Assembly: GCF_000813325.1 (NCBI RefSeq) | Contig: NZ_BBQE01000012.1 | DNA: 64,000 nucleotides | Direction: 5' to 3' (one strand) | Origin: Sulfurospirillum cavolei | GTDB lineage: Bacteria; Campylobacterota; Campylobacteria; Campylobacterales; Sulfurospirillaceae | Shown: in pieces, positions 32,808 to 41,568 of the stretch | How the letters are laid out: each line of letters opens with the position of its first letter | Position numbering within the stretch: position 1 is the first letter of the stretch | Program-made: the position numbers and the translations under genes | Notes under the pieces: generated by a model | Database searches by the model: none | What the model was told of the DNA's origin: nothing | What the model saw: only the letters and a program-made list of their open reading frames with translations

Positions 32808-34990
32808 CATCAAAAGAATTAAGTGCGCACGTAGGTGTGTCATACCAAGCTGTATGCAAAGCAACATTAACCGCCAAAAATAATAAAAAGTGTACTTTTA
32901 CTGTAAAAGGGAATGAAGTCTCTTACCGTGAAATAAAAGGTGTAGGTGGAAAAGGAATTGTCTATGAATACATATTGGGAGGAGATAATAATGATCGAAA
33001 TGAGAGCACCAAAACCATTCGCGGAAATGAGCTTAGAGGAAACACAAGCTCTAACACACAGAATCTTGAACGAACTAATATTGGAACTGCCGATCAGATC
33101 GCAATGGTCTCTAAACCATCTCCTACAAGTTCTGCAAAACACGGGGCACATAAACATAACCTTTCCAAAACAAAAGACATATACACCATCTCTCCCAAAA
33201 CAGAACTAAGCCTAAAGTATCTCAGAGCAACACCCGAAGAGCAAAAAGAAGCACTCGCTAAGATCAACCTCGTTACGAGCTACTTAGCAAGAGAGCGCGG
33301 GGTTAGCTTTGAGGAATGGGCAAATGGCAAAGAGCTTCCTTCACGTCAAAATTTCTTCCGTTGGGTTAAAGCCTACAAAGAGGGGTTAAAAGTTGGCAAT
33401 GTCGTGGACAACTTCATCGACTCTCGCGGTCGTCCTAAAGGTAGCATCGTGATGGATGCAGAGATGCAAGCGATGTGTGAGCGTTACCTGCTTCGCGGAG
33501 ACATTCACCCGAACAATCGTGGTATCTATGAGAACATGCGTGTTGCCTTTGGCGATGCTCTGCCCTCTTTTTCAAGTGTTGAGCGCTTCATTATGAACTT
33601 TAAAAAGGAAAATGCGATGCTGATGGCATTTGCAAAGAACCCCGATAAAGCAAAAGGCAAATATCGTGCGGCATTTGGCAATGCTTCGGCTAAAGCGAAG
33701 TATAAAAACCATTACTGGGAGCTTGACGGTACACCCGCGGATATTATTTGTGCGGACGGTAAGCGTCCTACCATCGTAGGTGCAATCGACGTGTTTACGC
33801 GTCGCGTTATCTTAAACGTTGAAGAACGCAGTAACTCGTATGCCTTGGCGCGCAATTTAAGAGCCGGAATCTTAAAGCTTGGCATCCCCGACAATGTCGT
33901 GGTCGACAACGGAAGGGATTACAGATCCAACCATTTTGAAGCCGTCTGCTCAAACTTGCATATTAACAAAATCGAAGTAGAGCCCTACAGTGGCTGGCTA
34001 AAGCCGCATATAGAACGCTTCTTTGGAACAATGACCCGTGAGCTATTTCGACAGCTTGAGGGCTTTTGTGGGCATAGTGTAGCTGAGCGACAAAGTATCC
34101 AAGATCGCCTTAGCTTTGAAAAGAAAATCGAAGCACGTAACAGGTGGAGAGCGCAAAAACTTAACGAAAAAGCATTTAGACGGCTGATGCTCGATAAAAA
34201 AAACACGATGGAAGTTTTTATCCCTATTACGATTGATGAGCTACGTTACTGGTTGCAAGCGTGGAATGAAGCAGTTTATGAGCAACGCGTACACGGAGGT
34301 ATCGGCATGAGCCCGATGCAACGTTACATAAGCGACATTACTCCGGCACAAACCGTAACCGACCCTCGTAAGCTTGATGTTTTATTGGGCGAATGGATAG
34401 AAATAACGGTCGGGAAAAAAGGCATTTCTTTACGAAGAGACGGAAAAGAAGCCATTTATACGCACGCTAATCTTATCGAACACATCGGCGAACGTGTTCT
34501 TGTCGCATTAGGCGAGGACATGGGCGAAGCCTATATCTATAATGCCGATATGACGCCTATTTGTGCCGCAAAAGATGCGAGCTTAGAGGGTATTAGCAGA
34601 GAGGCTATGCGGACCATACAACGTGACATGCGCCGCCTTGAGAGTGAGAATACCAAGCGTGTTAAAAAAGCGGAAGCTCTTGCGCAGCGATTGGCTGACC
34701 CTACGATCAAAGACGTAATCGAGCAAAAGGCACGCGAGATGATTGTATCGCCGCTATCGAATATTAAATATCCAACAAAAAACATTGCTATCGATCTTCC
34801 AAAAGAGACTAAAAAAGAGCCTACAACCATTAACGGACGCCCTATCTTTAAGAGTGACTTTGAGGCGTTGGTCTGGGCTATTGAAGAGGGAAAAGAGGCG
34901 GAGTTTAGCCTTTTGATATCAGAGCGAAAGGACATCTACGAGATGGCTCTAAAAGATGTGGAGTATCGACGAACAAAACGCGTCGGATAG
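32804..34990 (+). CDS. MuA-type DDE transposase
   Basis: A 728-residue transposase that carries out integration and replicative transposition. The N-terminus (about 1-200) holds DNA-binding segments. The rve/RNase H fold starts near residue 300 with Asp308 in HYWELDGTPAD, Asp368 in NVVVDNGRDYRSNHF and Glu404 in WLKPHIERFFGTM. A Mu-type C-terminal beta-barrel domain (about 510-580) and a helical tail for MuB contact follow. It is about 65 residues longer than MuA. All three catalytic residues are present, so it is likely active. Confidence 0.95.
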   Translation: MTSKELSAHVGVSYQAVCKATLTAKNNKKCTFTVKGNEVSYREIKGVGGKGIVYEYILGGDNNDRNESTKTIRGNELRGNTSSNTQNLERTNIGTADQIAMVSKPSPTSSAKHGAHKHNLSKTKDIYTISPKTELSLKYLRATPEEQKEALAKINLVTSYLARERGVSFEEWANGKELPSRQNFFRWVKAYKEGLKVGNVVDNFIDSRGRPKGSIVMDAEMQAMCERYLLRGDIHPNNRGIYENMRVAFGDALPSFSSVERFIMNFKKENAMLMAFAKNPDKAKGKYRAAFGNASAKAKYKNHYWELDGTPADIICADGKRPTIVGAIDVFTRRVILNVEERSNSYALARNLRAGILKLGIPDNVVVDNGRDYRSNHFEAVCSNLHINKIEVEPYSGWLKPHIERFFGTMTRELFRQLEGFCGHSVAERQSIQDRLSFEKKIEARNRWRAQKLNEKAFRRLMLDKKNTMEVFIPITIDELRYWLQAWNEAVYEQRVHGGIGMSPMQRYISDITPAQTVTDPRKLDVLLGEWIEITVGKKGISLRRDGKEAIYTHANLIEHIGERVLVALGEDMGEAYIYNADMTPICAAKDASLEGISREAMRTIQRDMRRLESENTKRVKKAEALAQRLADPTIKDVIEQKAREMIVSPLSNIKYPTKNIAIDLPKETKKEPTTINGRPIFKSDFEALVWAIEEGKEAEFSLLISERKDIYEMALKDVEYRRTKRVG

Positions 34991-35001
34991 GACTTAACAG
35001 A

Positions 35002-35026
35002 GGGCGAAGTTGTTTCGCCCCCTTTT
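35002..35026 (+). terminator. Intrinsic terminator between transposase and ATPase genes
   Basis: GGGCGAA (35002-35008) pairs with TTCGCCC (35014-35020), followed by CCTTTT. It lies in the 77-base gap between A and B, so it probably reduces expression of downstream early genes. Confidence 0.65.
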
Positions 35027-35067
35027 AAGTGCTTGGAGGCACTAAAAAACTTAAAAGGAAGTAAAAG

Positions 35068-35790
35068 ATGAAAGAGTCTTTTATCGAAACGAGTAATTAT
35101 ACCAAAATCGCGGAAGCTTTTACAAGGCTTAAGGATTTACCCGTAACAAGCCCCAAAATGGGACTCGGGTACGGGCTTTTCGGCTTAGGTAAAACATTCG
35201 GATTGGAAAAAATTACCGTGAAATACAACGCGGTACTCCTGCGTGCTTTGCATACATGGAGACCCAAATCTATGTTGGAGCGTCTATGTGAGGAGATGGG
35301 GCTAGATAGAAGCGGTACTTCCGCACAGCTTTATGTACGGTTGATCGAAGAAATCCGAACCAGTACACAAAAGCGCCCCATTATCATCGACGAGGTCGAT
35401 GCTCTTTTGTCGGCGAAGAACTTTGAGATGCTTGAAATCTTAAGAGACATCCACGACGAAACCGGAGTGATCATCTTCTTTGTAGGCATGGAAGAGAGTA
35501 ACGCCAAGATGAAACGACACCGACACTTTTACAGCCGCATCTTCGAGTTCGTGAAGTTTAAACCCGTCGTTTTTGAAGATGTCGAAAAATACTGCAAAAC
35601 CTACTCGGATAAAGTTGAGATAGCGGATGATCTTATCGCCTATTTTGCGACGACATACCCGAACTTAAGGCAACTTCGCAAGCTTTTAACCGACCTTGAA
35701 AATGTTGCGAAGCGACAAGGTATAAGTGCCTGCGATCTTGAGCAGTTTAAAGCCCTCGAAATTGAAAAAATAGGACGAACGGATGAATAG
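35068..35790 (+). CDS. MuB-type AAA+ ATPase, target DNA activator
   Basis: A 240-residue AAA ATPase. Walker A GLFGLGKT at 36-43 and Walker B PIIIDEVD near 105-112 are intact. It has the compact shape of MuB and the TniB/IstB-like target selectors and ends with a helical domain (LRQLRKLLTDLENVAKRQ). In Mu, MuB coats target DNA and activates the transposase. It lies after the transposase and overlaps the next gene by eight bases. Confidence 0.88.
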   Translation: MKESFIETSNYTKIAEAFTRLKDLPVTSPKMGLGYGLFGLGKTFGLEKITVKYNAVLLRALHTWRPKSMLERLCEEMGLDRSGTSAQLYVRLIEEIRTSTQKRPIIIDEVDALLSAKNFEMLEILRDIHDETGVIIFFVGMEESNAKMKRHRHFYSRIFEFVKFKPVVFEDVEKYCKTYSDKVEIADDLIAYFATTYPNLRQLRKLLTDLENVAKRQGISACDLEQFKALEIEKIGRTDE

Positions 35791-36115
35791 TATTGAACTT
35801 TTAAAGGCGGCGGTTGAGCATGAGGGAAGCATGAGTAAAGTCGGTGATAAGATCGGCTACTCTAAGGCGACGATCTCCCTTATCTTGCGCAACGAATACC
35901 CTGCCGAAAATGTAAAGTTTGATAAAAAACTACACGACACGTACGGTTTTTTATTGGAACGCACGGTGTTGTGCCCGGCATTGAAGGACAACATACACTT
36001 TGAGGTATGCAAACGCTACGTTAATGCGGTAAATGAGAATAAGCCGCTGAGCGGAAATATGTTTGCGATCGTGAAAGATGTATGCCCCTTTTGCCCAAAC
36101 TCGCAAAGGGTTTAA
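35783..36115 (+). CDS. Small HTH protein, Mu-like early gene
   Basis: A 110-residue protein. The N-terminal 50 residues (AAVEHEGSMSKVGDKIGYSK, ATISLILRNEYPAENVKF) look like a DNA-binding helix-turn-helix. The C-terminal part has four Cys, ending VCPFCPNSQRV, and may bind zinc. It resembles the small HTH protein that lies after MuB in many Mu-like phages. No specific role known. Confidence 0.65.
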   Translation: MNSIELLKAAVEHEGSMSKVGDKIGYSKATISLILRNEYPAENVKFDKKLHDTYGFLLERTVLCPALKDNIHFEVCKRYVNAVNENKPLSGNMFAIVKDVCPFCPNSQRV

Positions 36116-36116
36116 G

Positions 36117-36842
36117 ATGCAACCTAAAGACTCACTACAGCAACAGGTTTGGAATTATATTAGAAGAAACCCTGCCTTTAGGTATGGGGATATTTTGATG
36201 ATAACCCAAATTAGTGATTCTACTCTTGAGCGGTATTTGAGAAAACTCTGTAAGGTTGGGTACGTAGAGAGAGGAACGGTTGCGACGTCTGGAGTGAAAA
36301 GAGTTGACTCTGAATACAGAGTAAAAGCCAAATTGGGTGTATTGGCTCCTATCGTAAATAACAAGAAATACTTGTATGACCCAAACGAAAAGGTGCAATA
36401 CGACTTGGAAACAGGAAGCGTCGTTTCTCAGGAAGAACAAGGCAATCAGTGTATGAGGTATTCTTTGCTCTTGGGTAAAGAATACAACTTTTTGGCTGGG
36501 TACAAAAACAGATATAACCGAGAGCACCCTGAGCTTAAAAGTGCTAAAGACTGGTATCTGCACGTTAAAAATGTTATGCGCAGAGATAATACTCTAATTA
36601 AAGAGCTAAAGTTTATTAGGGACTATCTAGTTAAAGAAAAGAAGATTAATGAATTTTCAAAAGTGATGTGTGAAAGAGGATTATTTGTGTATGAGTATTC
36701 TTTTATGGGAGGGGTAATGCGCATTATTCGAGAGAAAAAAAGAATGCTCATGGCCGAAGAAATATTGAAACGATACGAAACGGCCGTCTCAATATTTGAA
36801 GAGCTTTACGGCTCTATAAACACACTGGAGGCGACAGTATGA
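36117..36842 (+). CDS. Hypothetical protein with N-terminal winged helix
   Basis: A 241-residue protein. Residues 1-60 (QQQVWNYIRRNPAFRYGDIL, ISDSTLERYLRKLCKVGYVE) look like a winged-helix DNA-binding domain; the remaining part is helical and basic with no recognised family. ATG at 36117 has AAAGGGTTTAAG before it. The local A+T content is higher than in neighbours. It is coupled to the next small gene by overlap (36839-36842). Confidence 0.5.
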   Translation: MQPKDSLQQQVWNYIRRNPAFRYGDILMITQISDSTLERYLRKLCKVGYVERGTVATSGVKRVDSEYRVKAKLGVLAPIVNNKKYLYDPNEKVQYDLETGSVVSQEEQGNQCMRYSLLLGKEYNFLAGYKNRYNREHPELKSAKDWYLHVKNVMRRDNTLIKELKFIRDYLVKEKKINEFSKVMCERGLFVYEYSFMGGVMRIIREKKRMLMAEEILKRYETAVSIFEELYGSINTLEATV

Positions 36843-37072
36843 AAGCTTTTTTACAGAGCATCTTAGGCGTTAATGCCCTTAAAGCGCAGATCGATCTGCT
36901 AAAGCAAGAACTAACGCACATGCGAGCCGAGAATGAACGCATACAGTTAAAGCTTAGCGGGCTTGGGAAGTACCCGAAAGTTGATCTAAAAGAGTCGCAA
37001 GCGGCAGGCATTTTACGCATAGTGGATGACTTTAAGGCTCGAAGATGTGGAGGGAACATATGCAAACGCTAG
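36839..37072 (+). CDS. Small coiled-coil protein
   Basis: A 77-residue protein. Residues 10-45 (ALKAQIDLLKQELTHMRAEN) have clear heptads. The C-terminus is basic with two Cys. ATGA-type overlap with the gene before and overlap of 13 bases with the small gene after. No function recognised. Confidence 0.55.
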   Translation: MKAFLQSILGVNALKAQIDLLKQELTHMRAENERIQLKLSGLGKYPKVDLKESQAAGILRIVDDFKARRCGGNICKR

Positions 37073-37194
37073 TACTTGCGCCGCTCCCTAAAAAGAGCGC
37101 ATATGAGGTAAAGCTTTGGGAGGTTACCCCCCCAAGAGGCGGGCGAAAAAGCCTATCCGAAAGAGACAAAGCCTTATTTGGCTCTATCTTATGA
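37060..37194 (+). CDS. Small hypothetical protein (44 residues)
   Basis: The ATG at 37060 is preceded by an excellent ribosome site (TGGAGGGAACAT). The product starts MQTLVLAPLPKKSAYEV and has a basic, Arg/Gly-rich middle. It is in an operon of overlapping genes, so translation is plausible, but homologues would be needed to be sure. Confidence 0.5.
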   Translation: MQTLVLAPLPKKSAYEVKLWEVTPPRGGRKSLSERDKALFGSIL

Positions 37195-37213
37195 CATGGC
37201 GTAAGGAGCGATG

Positions 37214-37495
37214 ATGAAAGCGAACTTTGACAACATGAGAATACTAGCGACGGGGAATATGAATGAATTGGGCAGAGTGCTAAAAGAAAAAATCCTAATA
37301 ATGGATAATTATTACATCGACGATGAGTTAAAACAAGAAATCGTTACTGCTTTTAATAACACCGCATGCCGAGTGGATAGTTTGAATTGTTTATATGATG
37401 ACAATATCCCTGATGATGTCAACGATCTATCCGAAACTATTGAAGTTGAGCGATTAGAGCTTGAGGAAAAAGAGGAGGACGAAGATGAGCTATGA
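37214..37495 (+). CDS. Hypothetical acidic phage protein
   Basis: A 93-residue protein ending in a very acidic tail (LEEKEEDEDEL). AAGGAG lies five bases before the second of two ATGs, so 37214 is preferred over 37211. Overlaps the next gene start by 11 bases. No family recognised; it may be an inhibitor that mimics DNA, but that is only suggested by charge. Confidence 0.5.
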   Translation: MKANFDNMRILATGNMNELGRVLKEKILIMDNYYIDDELKQEIVTAFNNTACRVDSLNCLYDDNIPDDVNDLSETIEVERLELEEKEEDEDEL

Positions 37496-37946
37496 GATTT
37501 TCCAAAAAAAGGCAGCACTTAACACTGAATTTGAATTAATCCCAACAAAGGTACAACTCTATGCTGAGGGCGTAGGCTTTGATGCAAATGGTTATATGAA
37601 ATATGATGGGTTGGTCTACCCAACCGACACGGTAAAGTTGACAAGCTTGCCCCTTAAAATCCGAATATTGTTCGTTGAGCAAAAATATGATGTGGTTAAA
37701 CCGGGAGCGAAAGATATTGATACCGGTGGTAAAACCTCTCTACAAATTGAGGGAAATTTGACAGACCTTAGCAAAATTTTGATGGATCAACTTCAAAATA
37801 TTACCGATCCTGAAAAAGCTAAACAGGTTGATATGCCCAATGAGCTAAAAAAAGCCAATACGGTCTGCAACATAGCAGATAAGCTAATAACTATCGTTGA
37901 TTTGTCTCTACGGGCTGAAATATTCAAAGACAAAAAAATACTTTAA
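37485..37946 (+). CDS. Hypothetical phage protein
   Basis: A 153-residue protein with no recognised domain. It starts MSYEIFQKKAALNTEFELIP at 37485, where GAGGACGAAG precedes the ATG. The middle is beta-like and the last 50 residues helical. It is in the middle-early gene string between the acidic protein and the HNH nuclease. Confidence 0.5.
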   Translation: MSYEIFQKKAALNTEFELIPTKVQLYAEGVGFDANGYMKYDGLVYPTDTVKLTSLPLKIRILFVEQKYDVVKPGAKDIDTGGKTSLQIEGNLTDLSKILMDQLQNITDPEKAKQVDMPNELKKANTVCNIADKLITIVDLSLRAEIFKDKKIL

Positions 37947-37957
37947 GAGTGGCAAAA

Positions 37958-38539
37958 ATGAACTATACGAACATTCAAGAAGCTTTCTTAAAAGAGCATG
38001 AGACTGTACCTAGAAAAGAACTTACCGAGCTTTTTAATGCCGAGTTTGGAACACAACGAACCCATAAAGCTATTAAGGGTAAGTGTAAAGCTCTCGGCTT
38101 AAAAACAGGTAGAAACGGTTGCTTTCAGAAAGGTCAAACCCCTCCAAACAAGGGCACAAAAGGCGTATGTAAAGCGAATAAAACATCTTTTAAAAAAGGC
38201 AATACTCCGCACAACGCAAAAAAAGTCGGAAGTATCGTCTTACATAAAGACAAAGATGGGTACACATACATGCGTATTAAGGTTGCCGAACCTAACAGCT
38301 GGCAAATGTTGCACGCATGCATTTGGGAACACAAGCATGGAAAAATACCGGAAGGCTTTTGCGTTATTTTTAAAGACCGCAACACCTTTAATACGAGTCT
38401 CAACAATTTAATGTTGGTATCTAGAAGTGAACTTTCTCGGCTAAACAAAAAATATTCGTCGATCGACACGAGTTTAAGAGAGGTAGCTTTGCAGGTTGTA
38501 AAGCTACAACACGAGGTTATAAAGAAAGGAAAAAGATGA
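37958..38539 (+). CDS. HNH homing-type endonuclease
   Basis: A 193-residue protein. The N-terminus looks like a DNA-binding domain (LTELFNAEFGTQRTHKAI, KCKALGLKTGRNG). A central linker repeats a KKGNTPHN/KGQTPPNKGT pattern typical of phage HNH proteins. The HNH core is LHACIWEHKHGKIPEGFCV followed by FKDRNTFNTSLNNL. GTG at 37949 is an alternative start. It may be a selfish element or take part in DNA packaging. Confidence 0.75.
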   Translation: MNYTNIQEAFLKEHETVPRKELTELFNAEFGTQRTHKAIKGKCKALGLKTGRNGCFQKGQTPPNKGTKGVCKANKTSFKKGNTPHNAKKVGSIVLHKDKDGYTYMRIKVAEPNSWQMLHACIWEHKHGKIPEGFCVIFKDRNTFNTSLNNLMLVSRSELSRLNKKYSSIDTSLREVALQVVKLQHEVIKKGKR

Positions 38540-39255
38540 AAAATAATGAATTTTGGAAGTCTTACGTGCAGAAGTGCAAAGAGAAAGGTCTACCCCCCCG
38601 CTATGAGAATGCTGAGGAGTTCGCAAAAGCGATGACAGAGCCTCCGAAGCCTTACAGTACGGACGACTTTACGCCGAAGCGTGACATTGAGGGATGGCAT
38701 GCCGCGGAGGAAGGTATCGACGACATAGACGATGAAGAGGAAACAACGCAGGTGCTCGTTAAAAAGTGTAACAACGAAGAAATAATGTGGGAACTTGAAC
38801 GCATGATGTATGAGGCGGAAGAAACCGAAAAAATAATAGCGACGAGTAATAAGCCTGCTTACGATGAGGGAAAAGGAGATGCAATGACCAAAATACAATG
38901 GTTTAGATGCGAATCTTGTGAAGAGATGAAAGACGAAAATGCTTTTAAAAAATACAGAAACGGAACTTTCGCAAAAGTATGCAATGCATGCATAGGCTCG
39001 AAGATTCGTGATGCAAAAGCAAAGCGTATCGAAAAGATTGCCCCTATGATCGAACAAAAACAGATTTATATGGGTGTCGATAAAGCTAGAGATACGTCAA
39101 GCACGGTTATATTGATGAAGCTTGATGTTTTCCATTCCGCCCTTAAAATGGCGTATGAGAGAGGCATTGTAGAGGGTAAAACCTTTGCCGACATGACGAT
39201 CACAGAGGTTGAGTTTCCCGTGATCTTAGATGAAGTTTTAGGAGTGAGCGCATGA
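38536..39255 (+). CDS. Hypothetical protein with CxxC zinc motifs
   Basis: A 239-residue protein. The N-terminal 100 residues are acidic and variable in nature. A zinc-finger-like part around residues 124-150 has RCESCEEMKDENAFKKY and KVCNACIGSK, i.e. two CxxC pairs. The C-terminus is helical. It overlaps the previous gene by ATGA and ends in an ATGA overlap with the broken small gene after it. Confidence 0.55.
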   Translation: MKNNEFWKSYVQKCKEKGLPPRYENAEEFAKAMTEPPKPYSTDDFTPKRDIEGWHAAEEGIDDIDDEEETTQVLVKKCNNEEIMWELERMMYEAEETEKIIATSNKPAYDEGKGDAMTKIQWFRCESCEEMKDENAFKKYRNGTFAKVCNACIGSKIRDAKAKRIEKIAPMIEQKQIYMGVDKARDTSSTVILMKLDVFHSALKMAYERGIVEGKTFADMTITEVEFPVILDEVLGVSA

Positions 39256-39413
39256 TGACATAGGAAGAATACGAAGTGGCATGCAAGAGAGCTGATGAAC
39301 TTGCAAATAAAGCGATATTGACGAAAGGGGAAGCGATTGAGTATGAAAATTTACTTTGGGACATGATGCATTATGACGAACAACATAGGAGCGAAGATGT
39401 GCAAGATGATTAA
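39252..39413 (+). pseudogene. Small phage gene with an amber stop at codon 4
   Basis: The frame from ATG 39252 reads Met-Met-Thr, TAG (39261-39263), then EEYEVACKRADELANKAI and 30 more codons to TAA at 39411. The ATG is coupled (ATGA) to the stop of the gene before, which is how genes start throughout this operon. That and the EEYE pattern after the stop, common at the start of small phage helical proteins, suggest CAG or AAG changed to TAG. A GTG at 39276 with AGGAAG eight bases upstream could restart translation to give 45 residues. Confidence 0.6.
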
Positions 39414-39498
39414 ACGTTTTAAACGGTTCTTTGGTGAAAAAGTGGTGCGCCCTGTGCGCGTGTGGCTGTATCTAGCCGAGTGGAATTTAACAAAATAA
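39397..39498 (+). CDS. Small basic phage protein (33 residues)
   Basis: ATG at 39397 has AGGAG seven bases before it. The product (MCKMIKRFKRFFGEKVVRPV and 13 more) is basic and partly amphipathic. It lies between the broken gene and DUF3164. Small size keeps confidence low. Confidence 0.45.
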   Translation: MCKMIKRFKRFFGEKVVRPVRVWLYLAEWNLTK

Positions 39499-39508
39499 AG
39501 GAGTGAAG

Positions 39509-40129
39509 ATGGTACTTCAAGACGAAAAAGGCTTTTGGATTAACGGTAAGGGTGAGGCAGTTCACCCCGATATGATTAGAGTTGATGAGCAGTTAAAAAC
39601 TGAGCTTGTCGAGCGCATTATTGCGGCAGCGCAAAACCTTACGGGGCTTATCTCTATTTTTAAAACAGAATGCAACGAGCAAGTAGATGCATACTTCGAT
39701 CTGCTCTTACAAAACTACGGCGTCGATGCAAAAGGGAAAAGCGTAAAGGGCAATATGAACCTCAAAAACTTCTCCTCTACCGCAAAGGTCGAAATCCGCG
39801 CGATGGATACGCTTAAACCGGATGAGAAAATTCAAATCGCGAAAATGAAACTTGACGAGTTCTTGAAAGAAGAGACGGAAGATGCTACGCCTATCGTTCG
39901 TACGCTAATTATGAAAGCGTTTGAGGTCGATAAAAAAGGCAATATCGACACGAAAAAACTTTTAGCATTACGAAGCTACGACATCACCGCCCCGAAATGG
40001 GTTGAGGCGATGGCGATTATCGCGGACAGCTTACAGGTCGCATCGACGAAAAGCTACATTCGCTTCTACACGAGAGAAAACTCCGAGAGCGACTGGAAGC
40101 TTATCCCGATCGATATTGCGGCGGTGTGA
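39509..40129 (+). CDS. DUF3164 family protein
   Basis: A 206-residue protein typical of the middle-early region of transposable phages. It starts VLQDEKGFWINGKGEAVHP and has DEQLKTELVERIIAAAQNL and the C-terminal helical part ending RFYTRENSESDWKLIPIDIA. AAAGGAG five bases before fixes the ATG at 39509. The function is unknown; the family is a good marker of Mu-like genomes. Confidence 0.8.
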   Translation: MVLQDEKGFWINGKGEAVHPDMIRVDEQLKTELVERIIAAAQNLTGLISIFKTECNEQVDAYFDLLLQNYGVDAKGKSVKGNMNLKNFSSTAKVEIRAMDTLKPDEKIQIAKMKLDEFLKEETEDATPIVRTLIMKAFEVDKKGNIDTKKLLALRSYDITAPKWVEAMAIIADSLQVASTKSYIRFYTRENSESDWKLIPIDIAAV

Positions 40130-40130
40130 C

Positions 40131-40565
40131 GTGAGCGAACTTGCCGCGCTTTATGTCGGGATGAACCGCTATAAAACTATACAGGCGATCGCTACGGTAG
40201 GGTTGGAGGGCTTAGCTCTCTCCTCCCTCTTTCGCTATGCGAAGATAAAAGGAAACGTGCTTTTCTTTGTGTTTAAACACCAAAACGCTAAGTTCGAGTT
40301 TGGATACAAAAAAGAGGACATTAAAACGAAGATGAGGGGCTACTACTCGACGTTTAACCGTGAGTTAAAAGCCTATGACGTTATCTTTAACGACATACAG
40401 GCCGTTGTGATCGCAGAACCGCAAGAGGCTTTACATGTAAAGCCTACAACGCTGATCTACGGTGAGCGAAGCACGGGTAACTTTGAGATCGCCTGTGCCG
40501 ACCCGAAGCTTCGAGAACTCTTTGCGAGCATACAAAAAACGATAAAGGCAGAACGTGGAAAGTAG
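40131..40565 (+). CDS. Hypothetical protein with DUF721/DciA-like shape
   Basis: A 144-residue protein starting with GTG one base after the DUF3164 stop. The segment LFRYAKIKGNVLFFVFKHQN, KFEFGYKKEDIKTKM has the alternating strand-helix shape of the DUF721/DciA fold found in Campylobacterota. DciA proteins help load the DnaB helicase; a phage version could take the host helicase, which would suit a Mu-type replication cycle. This link is a weak guess. Overlaps the ATPase gene by 11 bases. Confidence 0.45.
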   Translation: MSELAALYVGMNRYKTIQAIATVGLEGLALSSLFRYAKIKGNVLFFVFKHQNAKFEFGYKKEDIKTKMRGYYSTFNRELKAYDVIFNDIQAVVIAEPQEALHVKPTTLIYGERSTGNFEIACADPKLRELFASIQKTIKAERGK

Positions 40566-41502
40566 TAGACTTGGATTTTTAACCCCTGTTGATCTTGATG
40601 AAGTGAGAGCGATGGGGAAGAGAAAAGCACTTATAGAAAATTTTGCGCTAGAGCGTAGCATTAACCTTCTATGGTCTCCGGCGGGAAGCGGCAAAACCTC
40701 TTTTATGTTTGCGTTTGCAAAGCATCTCTCTTCTTTGGGATTAGAGACGGCTTTTATCGACACCGATAACGGCGTAGACATCTTGCAAGACCGAGGTTAC
40801 GACAAGCTTATCGAAAACCTAAAAGAAAAGCTATTTTATGTTAACGCCGATACCTATGACACACCTAAAGAGCGTGTTATGGGCGTGCTTAACTCGATAA
40901 AAGAACGGGCAAAAGCAGATGCTTATACTAATTGTGCTTTTATTTTTGATAGCCTTAAATTCTTCCTAAACGGGGGTATTTACGACGAAGATAAAATCGA
41001 TAAGTTTATAACTTTTTGTAAGGCAATACGCCGTGCCGGAGGGCTCGTTTTTGTGCTTAACCATGCGACTAAAAAAGGCGACAGCATGAAAGGCGGGCAA
41101 AGCCTTATCGATGCGGTCGACGAGTGCTGGGCTATGTCTACTCTCCCCGAAACGGACACGCACTATAACTATATCTTCGAACCTGAAAAATACCGCATGG
41201 CAGTTAGAAAAGTCGGTTTTAGCGTCGATAAAAAAAATTATGATATGACGCCGCTCGATGTTGCCGTGGCATCGCTAAACACTGCCGAAAAAGAGTTTAT
41301 CGACGGCGTTATTAAACTGCTTAAAGATCGTACCTACACGCAAGGAGAGCTCTTGCAAGCTCTGGGAAAAGACAAAGCCGATAAAACTTCTTTAGAGTAC
41401 CTAAAAAGACATGCCGGAAAATTTTGGAATGTTGAAAAAGTGGGGAAAGAAAAAATGTTTACAACTGTTACAACTGTACAACTATGCGATCAAAGTGCCT
41501 AA
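40555..41502 (+). CDS. RecA-like AAA ATPase
   Basis: A 315-residue ATPase with Walker A SPAGSGKT at 41-48 and a Walker B-like CAFIFDSLKF near 127. The layout (AAA_25/RepA-like core and C-terminal winged helix near residues 245-300) suggests a helicase or DNA-repair motor. It starts with GTG. The last 15 residues (TTVTTVQLCDQSA) are encoded inside the ACAACT repeat element, so the 3' end doubles as a control site. Confidence 0.75.
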   Translation: MESSRLGFLTPVDLDEVRAMGKRKALIENFALERSINLLWSPAGSGKTSFMFAFAKHLSSLGLETAFIDTDNGVDILQDRGYDKLIENLKEKLFYVNADTYDTPKERVMGVLNSIKERAKADAYTNCAFIFDSLKFFLNGGIYDEDKIDKFITFCKAIRRAGGLVFVLNHATKKGDSMKGGQSLIDAVDECWAMSTLPETDTHYNYIFEPEKYRMAVRKVGFSVDKKNYDMTPLDVAVASLNTAEKEFIDGVIKLLKDRTYTQGELLQALGKDKADKTSLEYLKRHAGKFWNVEKVGKEKMFTTVTTVQLCDQSA

Positions 41503-41561
41503 AATGCGTACTTTTATAGTTGTAAAAAATAACAGTTGTACAGTTGTAACAGTTGTAAGAG
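41461..41561. promoter_or_regulatory. ACAACT dyad element A, before gemA
   Basis: Three ACAACT copies (period 8-9) and CAACTAT on the left face ATAGTTGTAAAA and three AGTTGT copies on the right, forming a dyad of about 100 bases. The left 67 bases (41461-41527) are repeated at 45525-45590. It lies across the end of the ATPase gene and 8 bases before the ribosome site of gemA. Probably the site of a phage regulator. Confidence 0.65.
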
Positions 41562-41568
41562 GTGGAAA

